8,844 nt of DNA from CAZESH01 sp964514665. Lineage in GTDB: Bacteria > Bacillota > Bacilli > Paenibacillales > KCTC-25726. A program made the translations under genes and the position numbers. Shown piece after piece: positions 1-5,108 of this stretch (the first letter of the stretch is position 1; every line of letters starts with the position of its first letter). The notes beneath the pieces are model-generated. The model worked only from the letters and a program-made list of their open reading frames with translations, was not told the DNA's origin and did no database searches. The stretch covers positions 1 to 8,844 of the forward strand of contig CAZESH010000175.1 in assembly GCA_964514665.1 (NCBI GenBank), read 5' to 3'.

Positions 1-956
1 TTCAAACATTGCCCTCAAACTGCTTAGAATGCTCATACAAGCCGGCGTTACCCCGCAAACCTGATTTCAAAACGTTCTGGGAGGAAACCTCCGCGCGCAT
101 GAAAACCGTTCCGGTTACTTATGATCTTACCCCATACGATTATCCTGTAAGAGGGGTCAGCGTATACCGAATCACTTATCCGGGCTTTGAACATTCAACC
201 ATTCAGGGGTGGTTGGCCGTCCCCGATTCCGACGGGCCGCTGCCCGGCATTGTCAGTTATCATGGGTACAATTACGCGATGGACGGCAACCTGCATGACA
301 CGGTTCAGCTTTCCCTGCACGGATACGCCGTGCTGCATATGCTCTGCCGGGGACAGCAGGGAGGCAGCGTGGACAATACGGTTACTTCCCACGGGAATAC
401 GGCCGGATGGATGACCAAGGGCATTTTGTCCAAGGAGGAATATTATTATCGCGCCGTGTATATGGACGCGGTACGCTCCGTTGAGGTGCTGGCGTCGATG
501 GACAAAGTCGATGCGGAACGAATCGGCGTTACCGGCGGAAGCCAGGGCGGTGCATTGTCAGTGGCGGCCGCGGCATTGTCTCCACTGGTCAAGGTGGCGG
601 TGGCGGATTTTCCATACCTCGCACATTTCGAAAGAGCGATCGATATGGCGCCGACCGGACCTTACTTGGAGATTAACGATTATTTCCGCAAAAATCCCGA
701 TCCCAAGATCGAGGAGCAGGCCAAGGAAACGTTGTCCTATTTTGATGTGATGAATCTCGCTCCGGAAATCAACTGCCATGTGCGGATCAATATCGGCTTG
801 GTGGATGAAATCACACCTCCGTCTACGGTGTTTGCCGTGTATAATCATTTGAACGCTTCCAAAGATCTGGGGATTTACCGTTATTTCGGCCATGAATTCA
901 TCCCCGGTGCGGTGGAACCGAAGCTTCGTACACTGATGAACGCGCTGCTGAAATAG
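1..956 (+). CDS. CE7-family acetyl esterase / cephalosporin-C deacetylase (5' end probably just outside window)
   Basis: This is an alpha/beta-hydrolase of carbohydrate esterase family 7, whose members remove acetyl groups from xylo-oligosaccharides and from cephalosporin C and are usually cytoplasmic oligomers. Numbering from the TTG at 9 (315 residues), the sequence shows the oxyanion-loop motif RGQQ (114-117), the nucleophile elbow GGSQGG with Ser178, Asp266 in GLVDEITPPSTVF, and His295 in YRYFGHE. This is the family's Ser-Asp-His triad with usual spacing. The frame is open to base 1 with no stop. From memory of the B. subtilis Cah N-terminus and triad positions, the true start should lie three or four codons before the TTG, at or just before base 1, so the gene is probably nearly complete. 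The LacI-type regulator follows closely, suggesting an operon. The physiological substrate cannot be told from sequence; a sugar acetyl ester is likeliest. Confidence 0.92.
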   Translation, partial: QTLPSNCLECSYKPALPRKPDFKTFWEETSARMKTVPVTYDLTPYDYPVRGVSVYRITYPGFEHSTIQGWLAVPDSDGPLPGIVSYHGYNYAMDGNLHDTVQLSLHGYAVLHMLCRGQQGGSVDNTVTSHGNTAGWMTKGILSKEEYYYRAVYMDAVRSVEVLASMDKVDAERIGVTGGSQGGALSVAAAALSPLVKVAVADFPYLAHFERAIDMAPTGPYLEINDYFRKNPDPKIEEQAKETLSYFDVMNLAPEINCHVRINIGLVDEITPPSTVFAVYNHLNASKDLGIYRYFGHEFIPGAVEPKLRTLMNALLK

Positions 957-980
957 CGAAATTGGAAAAGGGTGACTGGC

Positions 981-1958
981 TTGGTGACACGAAAAGATGT
1001 TGCGCAGCGCGCGGGAGTTTCCGTTGCGGTCGTATCCTATGTGCTGAATGATGTGCAAAAGGTCGGGGAAGCAACCCGCAAAAGAGTGCTGCAGGCGATC
1101 GAAGATCTGGACTATCATCCGAACATTGCGGCGCGTTCCTTAAAGATGCGAAGGACCAATCAAATCACGGTGCTGCTGAACGACCTGGAAAATCCGTTTG
1201 AAGCTTTCATTCTGACGGATATCGAAGAGGCCGCGGCAACGGCAGGCTATTCCGTGCAAATTTCCAAGTTTCAGCCGCAGCGCGAAGAGGAGCTCAAGAC
1301 GCAGCTGACAGGCAGGAGCGACGGCATCATCCTGATTGGCCAAAGCTTAAAGGATACGACCGTATCCCACTTTCTCAAGCAGAAAATTCCCCTGCTGTCG
1401 ATTCATAAACCGGTATGGGACAGAAAGGAAATTCCCTATATCGATGTGGACTGGGTGCATGCCATGCGGCAGTTGATCCGGCGTTTGCGCGATGCCGGAC
1501 ACGAAAGCATCGGTTTTATGTCGAACGGTCAATTGTCGCATCATCACACCCAGCGCTTTCAGGCTTTTCTGCAAGCGATGCAGTTTGAAAAGCTGTTTTT
1601 TCATCACAGCAGCGTGCTGTACGGCGGTGGAAATTACGAAAAAGCTTATCAGGTCATGCATGAAGCGCTGCGTGGCCAACTGCCCTTTTCCGCCCTGATC
1701 TGCGCCAATGACATGATGGCGTTGGGCGTGCTGGCTGCTTGCCGGGAAGCGGTTGTTTCCGTCCCCGGGAAGCTGGCTGTTACCGGCTGTGAGAATACGG
1801 TGCTAGCCGCGCTCACTTCTCCTTCATTGACGTCGGTGGATTTTCCCCGCCGCCAGCTGGGTGCGTTGGCCGTGCTGATGCTCAAGCAGGCGGCGAATGG
1901 AGAGCAGGCGGGCAGCATCACGCTTGAAGCCGAGTTAATAGCGAGGGATTCTGGATAA
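981..1958 (+). CDS. LacI/GalR-family transcriptional regulator
   Basis: This is a DNA-binding repressor-type regulator of about 325 residues, normal for the family. An N-terminal helix-turn-helix lies at residues 4-23 (RKDVAQRAGVSVAVVSYVLN). It is followed by the hinge region with the conserved ARSL (Leu near 54) and a periplasmic-binding-protein-like effector domain from about 61 to the end, which includes the typical CANDMMALGV (241-250). The usual GFDD-type segment is replaced by GCEN (269-272), which may affect ligand choice. A longer frame begins at GTG 972, but that codon lies inside the Shine-Dalgarno stretch AAAAGGGTGA (966-975). TTG 981, or GTG 984, is better placed and gives the usual MVTRKDV-like N-terminus. 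Its place between a sugar-ester deacetylase and an FAH hydrolase suggests it controls this cluster in response to a sugar. No palindromic operator was found inside the window; it may lie upstream. Confidence 0.94.
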   Translation: MVTRKDVAQRAGVSVAVVSYVLNDVQKVGEATRKRVLQAIEDLDYHPNIAARSLKMRRTNQITVLLNDLENPFEAFILTDIEEAAATAGYSVQISKFQPQREEELKTQLTGRSDGIILIGQSLKDTTVSHFLKQKIPLLSIHKPVWDRKEIPYIDVDWVHAMRQLIRRLRDAGHESIGFMSNGQLSHHHTQRFQAFLQAMQFEKLFFHHSSVLYGGGNYEKAYQVMHEALRGQLPFSALICANDMMALGVLAACREAVVSVPGKLAVTGCENTVLAALTSPSLTSVDFPRRQLGALAVLMLKQAANGEQAGSITLEAELIARDSG

Positions 1959-1982
1959 TTTTCAAATTGGAGGCTTAATCGA

Positions 1983-2606
1983 ATGAAGAGCACACGAAAC
2001 ATTTATTGCGTCGGCCGCAATTATGGACTTCATGCTGCCGAGCTTGGAAATGATGTGCCGCAGGAACCGATGATTTTCTGCAAACCGACGCATGCTTTGG
2101 CTGGCATGAATGGGGAAATGCTGCAGCTTCCTTCCGGCAGGCGGCAGATTCATTATGAGGCGGAGCTGGTAGTGCGGATCGGCAGGCCGTTTCATGACGG
2201 CATGCATGCTGACGAGGCAATTGAGCAAATGGCGCTCGGCATCGATTTTACGCTGCGCGATGTGCAAAGCGTGCTCAAAAGCAAGGGCCATCCGTGGCTG
2301 GCGGCCAAAGGCTTTAAGAATGCTGCGGCGATAACGGACTTTATTCCGTATCCCGGCTGGGACAAGCTGAAGGAAGCCGTTTTCTCGCTGAGCATCAACG
2401 GCAAGCAGGTGCAAAGCGGACAGGCCAAAGAGATGATCTTCGATTTGCAGCGGATTGTGACTTTCTGTGCGGAAAATTACGGTCTGGATGAAGGAGACTT
2501 GATTTATACGGGAACACCTGCTGGGGTAGGGGCGCTTCAGGACAACGACCGTCTGGAGCTGTTCTATGAAGGAAAGCCGCAGGGTTCATGCATCGTCAAA
2601 TTTTAG
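1983..2606 (+). CDS. FAH-family hydrolase/decarboxylase (FAHD1/YcgM-like)
   Basis: This 207-residue protein belongs to the fumarylacetoacetate hydrolase fold. Small members of this size act as acylpyruvases, oxaloacetate decarboxylases, or isomerases/hydratases in breakdown of 2-oxo acids. The sequence shows the N-terminal CVGRNYGLHAAEL, the divalent-metal ligands in YEAEL (Glu59, Glu61), Asp88 in GIDFTLRD, a lysine in AAKGFK (Lys109) and the C-terminal TGTPAGVG loop (176-183). All the family's key positions I can check are present. TTGGAGG at 1967-1973 is a strong ribosome binding site. The gene follows the LacI regulator by 24 bases in the same direction, so it is probably co-transcribed with it. 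FAH-fold enzymes also serve in non-phosphorylating sugar-acid pathways, which would fit a LacI neighbour, but this is inference. The exact substrate is unknown. Confidence 0.92.
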   Translation: MKSTRNIYCVGRNYGLHAAELGNDVPQEPMIFCKPTHALAGMNGEMLQLPSGRRQIHYEAELVVRIGRPFHDGMHADEAIEQMALGIDFTLRDVQSVLKSKGHPWLAAKGFKNAAAITDFIPYPGWDKLKEAVFSLSINGKQVQSGQAKEMIFDLQRIVTFCAENYGLDEGDLIYTGTPAGVGALQDNDRLELFYEGKPQGSCIVKF

Positions 2607-2756
2607 ACTGCGCATGCTGCATTTATTGCAGGTTTCGGTCGGCATACAAATCGCGGATTTTAAGGATTTCCGCAAGCTGATCCAGGAAAATGCTCCGAGA
2701 AAACCTGTTAATCAAGCTTCCTCCAAGAGTCGCGTCTGCTTGCGATATTCGGATTG

Positions 2757-2765
2757 TGATATACT
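2757..2765 (+). promoter_or_regulatory. Extended -10 promoter candidate for exoA
   Basis: TGATATACT forms a TGn extended -10 with TATACT at 2760-2765, five of six matching the sigma-A consensus. TTGCGA at 2740-2745 is only 14 bases upstream, too close for a normal -35, so the promoter would depend on the extended -10. Transcription would start near 2772, giving a leader of about 35 bases before exoA. Confidence 0.45.
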
Positions 2766-2806
2766 GCTAAGGAGAAACTCTCGTCGCTGCAAGGAGATGG
2801 ACGGCA

Positions 2807-3592
2807 ATGAAGCTGGTATCGTGGAATGTTAACGGTTTAAGGGCGTGCGTAAATAAGGGATTTAACGACTACTTTAAAAAAATCGACGCGGATATTTTCT
2901 GTGTTCAGGAGACGAAATTGCAAGATGGACAAATACGTTTGGAATGCGCCGAGGAGTATGATCAATATTGGAATTACGCGGTAAAAAAGGGATATTCAGG
3001 GACCGCCGTATTTACCAGGATCAAACCGCTTTCCGTTCGCTATGGCTTGGAAGATGAACAAGAGCCCGAGGGGCGGATCCTTACACTGGAATTCCCGACG
3101 TTTTATCTTGTAAATGTATATACGCCAAATGCGAGGCGCGATTTGTCAAGGTTGGCATATAGACTGGAGTGGGAAGAACGGTTTCGCAGCTTCCTTCTGC
3201 AGTTGGACGCCCATAAGTCTGTTATCGTTTGTGGTGATTTGAATGTGGCGCATCAAGAGATTGACCTTAAAAATGCCAAATCCAATCGCAGCAATTCCGG
3301 CTTTACCCCGGAAGAACGCTCCAAGATGAGCCAACTGCTGGATGCCGGATTTATCGATACCTTTAGGCATTTTTACCCCGATCGGACGGATGCCTACACC
3401 TGGTGGTCGCAAATGCCCAAGGTGAGAGAGCGCAATGTCGGATGGCGAATCGATTACTTTCTCGCCTCGGCAAGACTTGCACCCGCATTAGCCGACGCGC
3501 AGATTGATGCTCATGTTACCGGCAGCGATCATTGCCCTGTTGTCCTGAAAGCAGCGGATATGCTTCTGGATGGCGAGATGGGGGATGAATGA
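2807..3592 (+). CDS. exoA: Exodeoxyribonuclease III / AP endonuclease (ExoA, xth family)
   Basis: This is a Mg-dependent DNA repair enzyme that nicks DNA at abasic sites and removes 3' blocking groups and nucleotides in base-excision repair. It is 261 residues, against about 252 for B. subtilis ExoA. The metal and catalytic positions of the endonuclease/exonuclease/phosphatase fold are all visible: Asn7 in SWNVNGLRA, Glu35 in QETK, Tyr105 in NVYTPN, Asp144 and Asn146 in CGDLNVAH, Asp216 in WRIDYFL, and Asp241-His242 in GSDHCPV. The start ATG has AAGGAG at 2791-2796, 10 bases upstream, the same spacing as for other genes here. The last codons (DGEMGDE) extend beyond the core fold and run into the next gene, whose ATG overlaps the TGA by 4 bases. 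It is therefore probably co-transcribed with the DUF92 protein. Confidence 0.96.
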   Translation: MKLVSWNVNGLRACVNKGFNDYFKKIDADIFCVQETKLQDGQIRLECAEEYDQYWNYAVKKGYSGTAVFTRIKPLSVRYGLEDEQEPEGRILTLEFPTFYLVNVYTPNARRDLSRLAYRLEWEERFRSFLLQLDAHKSVIVCGDLNVAHQEIDLKNAKSNRSNSGFTPEERSKMSQLLDAGFIDTFRHFYPDRTDAYTWWSQMPKVRERNVGWRIDYFLASARLAPALADAQIDAHVTGSDHCPVVLKAADMLLDGEMGDE

Positions 3593-4422
3593 TGGAGCAA
3601 TGGCTGATCGGCGCCGCAGCCAGCCTGGCGGCTGCCTTCTTGGCATACCGGCTGCACGCCCTGTCCGCAAGCGGAGCACCCGCCGCATTCGCTGTCGGGG
3701 TGCTGTTTTATGGTTTTGGATCGCTTCCGTGGTTTGGTGTGCTGCTTGCCTTTTTTATTTCGTCAAGCCTGCTTTCGAAATGGAAGAAACGGCGGAAAGC
3801 GGCGGCGGAAAGCGGATATGAGAAAGGCTCGCGGCGGGATGCCGGACAAGTGTTTGCCAACGGCGGCATTGCGGCTGTCGTCTGCATCGTTTATCATTTT
3901 TGGGAAATCAGCGCTCTATGGGCGTTTTTTATCGGTGTCATGGCATCTGTTAACGCCGACACATGGGCGACTGAAATCGGAAGCATGAGCCGCACGCTGC
4001 CCCTTTCGATCCGAACGGGCAAGCGCGTGAAAGCAGGAACCTCCGGCGGCATCACCGGGCTCGGAGTGGCGGCGACTGCGCTTGGCGGCGCATTCATCGG
4101 ATTGTGCGCCTGGGGGTTAACGCTTGCAGGCCGTTCCCCGTTTTCAGGGGGGACGGCCTCATGGGATTGGTTTATGTATTTGTCGATCGGTTTGCTTGCA
4201 GGGATAGCGGGATCGATCGCCGATTCGTTGATCGGCGCTTTTCTGCAGCGGATGCATCGCTGTTCCGTGTGCGGCCAAGAGGTGGAAAAAATGCGGCATT
4301 GCGGCGTGAAGGCCGTTCCGCTGAGAGGCTGGAGCTGGATGAACAATGATGCGGTCAATGCACTCAGCTCGATCATCGGCGGAGCTGTGGCCATCCTGGC
4401 TTCGCTCATTTGGCTGAGATGA
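3589..4422 (+). CDS. DUF92/TMEM19-family integral membrane protein
   Basis: This polytopic membrane protein of 277 residues belongs to the DUF92 family, which includes human TMEM19 and plant VTE6. VTE6 acts as a phytyl-phosphate kinase in tocopherol synthesis; bacterial members are mostly uncharacterised. About six hydrophobic segments are visible (roughly 5-24, 32-62, 92-121, 152-180, 194-215, 258-276). Conserved family blocks are RRDAGQVFANGG (82-93), NADTWATEIG (122-131), AGTSGGITGLG (149-159) and NNDAVN (252-257). A CxxC plus HC cluster (Cys225, Cys228, His237, Cys238) looks like a metal site on a loop. The ATG overlaps the exoA stop as ATGA, and a second in-frame ATG at 3592 is equally possible; GGGGG at 3580-3584 is the likely ribosome binding site. 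An isoprenoid- or lipid-phosphate kinase role is inference from VTE6 only. Confidence 0.92.
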   Translation: MMEQWLIGAAASLAAAFLAYRLHALSASGAPAAFAVGVLFYGFGSLPWFGVLLAFFISSSLLSKWKKRRKAAAESGYEKGSRRDAGQVFANGGIAAVVCIVYHFWEISALWAFFIGVMASVNADTWATEIGSMSRTLPLSIRTGKRVKAGTSGGITGLGVAATALGGAFIGLCAWGLTLAGRSPFSGGTASWDWFMYLSIGLLAGIAGSIADSLIGAFLQRMHRCSVCGQEVEKMRHCGVKAVPLRGWSWMNNDAVNALSSIIGGAVAILASLIWLR

Positions 4423-4423
4423 A

Positions 4424-4807
4424 TTAAAGCGTTCCGTTTCCGTCAGTCGTTTTTGAAATTTCTGCATCGGTCGGATCGCCTGCGGTATTTGCTTTTTCGC
4501 CGACATTAGCCTGATCTTGCGGAGTTTGCGGATTTTCTTCCGTCTCCGTTTGCGCGGCCTGCTTAAATTGTTCGAGCTCCTTTTGCAGCTGCTTGACCTT
4601 GCGCTGCAAACGATACTGCAGAACAATTCCGAACAAGCCGATGATCAGCCCCCCCAACAAGGTTGAGCCGAGAATAATCAGGATGAGCGGCAGGCTTCTG
4701 ACGCCGACGATAAAATTGACCGGAACGGTTTCAACGTTAAATACGGCAAACAAAGCGATGATTAAAGCAAAGATAAGTGCGAAAATCAATGTCCACTGAA
4801 TTCTCAC
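4424..4807 (-). CDS. LapA-domain (DUF1049) membrane protein, YrvD-like
   Basis: This is a small inner-membrane protein of the LapA/DUF1049 family, 127 residues from the chosen GTG. It has two transmembrane helices (about 5-24 and 39-64) joined by the typical VNFIVG-type turn. A basic and amphipathic stretch with coiled-coil character follows (65-85, RLQRKVKQLQKELEQFK), then an acidic, Thr/Gln/Asn-rich tail (86-127) that is probably disordered. In Gram-negative bacteria LapA takes part in controlling lipopolysaccharide synthesis; Firmicutes lack that pathway, and the role there is not known to me. ATG 4816 is in frame but GAAGGAG abuts it with no spacing. GTG at 4807-4805 lies 9 bases from AAGGAG and gives the usual MxxQWTL start. 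The gene has its own promoter. Its stop is one base from the stop of the convergent DUF92 gene. Confidence 0.85.
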   Translation of the reverse strand: MRIQWTLIFALIFALIIALFAVFNVETVPVNFIVGVRSLPLILIILGSTLLGGLIIGLFGIVLQYRLQRKVKQLQKELEQFKQAAQTETEENPQTPQDQANVGEKANTAGDPTDAEISKTTDGNGTL

Positions 4808-4839
4808 GGATTCCATCTCCTTCGAGTTTAACTGACATT

Positions 4840-4867
4840 ATCATAGCATAACTGACAAAACTATCAA
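4840..4867 (-). promoter_or_regulatory. Sigma-A promoter for the LapA-domain gene
   Basis: On the minus strand TTGATA (4867-4862) and TATGAT (4845-4840) are separated by 16 bases, and TGC directly before the -10 makes it an extended -10. Transcription would start near 4833, leaving a leader of about 25 bases with AAGGAG ahead of GTG 4807. Confidence 0.6.
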
Positions 4868-4917
4868 AAGGAGAAGGGCAGTAAGGACAAAAAAAGCAGG
4901 CAGTCCCCGCCAAAGTC

Positions 4918-4948
4918 GGCTGCAATTTCGCTTTTCGGCATTGCAGCC
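4918..4948 (-). terminator. Perfect 9-bp inverted repeat, possible terminator or 3' structure
   Basis: GGCTGCAAT (4918-4926) and ATTGCAGCC (4940-4948) are perfect inverted repeats around a 13-base loop, between lapA and pepF. On the minus strand a run of seven T occurs only 22 bases later (4895-4889), and on the plus strand no T-run follows. It is therefore not a canonical intrinsic terminator in either direction. It may be a second stop or RNase barrier for transcripts coming from pepF. Confidence 0.4.
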
Positions 4949-5010
4949 TCCAAGTGCGCGCCCGAAGCCGGCTGCATATGCGATTGCCGTGCATAGTCAT
5001 GAAAAATTCA

Positions 5011-5087
5011 GAGGGAGACTTTATTTCGGACTGGACATTTCCGCATCCTTGCAGAAAAGCCGTCGACCCGAAACAGAAGTCCCCCTC
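5011..5087 (-). terminator. Long imperfect stem-loop downstream of pepF, probable 3' UTR structure/terminator
   Basis: The outer arms 5011-5029 and 5068-5087 pair over about 17 positions: GAGGG with CCCTC, GACTT with AAGTC, and TTTCGG with CCGAAA, with a small internal loop. A nested 7-bp stem (5038-5044 with 5051-5057, six-base loop) sits inside. Read as minus-strand RNA, A5016/C5082 and C5042/A5053 become U.G wobbles, so the outer arm is 11 continuous pairs and the inner stem is 7. On the plus strand both are mismatches. The structure begins 21 bases after the pepF stop. On the minus strand TGAATTTTTC follows, a short T-tract 4 bases past the stem. It is most likely the pepF transcript end; the large loop is unusual for a simple terminator. 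Confidence 0.5.
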
Positions 5088-5108
5088 GAAATACTTGTAT
5101 TCGGTTGG

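Noticed and set aside
558..1118. 186-codon open frame on the minus strand across the CE7-LacI junction
   Set aside because: It lies opposite two clear genes, has no ribosome binding site seen, and its His/Arg/Ile-rich composition is typical of antisense shadow frames.
2617..2640. CTGCA/TGCAG hairpin after the FAH gene as a terminator
   Set aside because: The stem is only 5 bp with a GTTT tail, too weak to call; the 2607-2756 spacer shows nothing firmer.
2566..2832. 88-codon plus-strand frame bridging the FAH and exoA genes
   Set aside because: It overlaps the ends of two certain genes in another frame, lacks a ribosome binding site, and its translation is Arg/Cys/Ser-rich without recognisable features.
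3894..4626. Minus-strand open frames of 171 and 155 codons opposite the DUF92 gene
   Set aside because: The plus strand carries a conserved membrane protein with matching family motifs; the antisense translations are Pro/Ala/Arg-rich and show no domain.
4737..5000. 87-codon minus-strand frame covering the lapA start and spacer
   Set aside because: It overlaps lapA and its promoter and passes through the inverted repeat at 4918-4948; composition is not protein-like.
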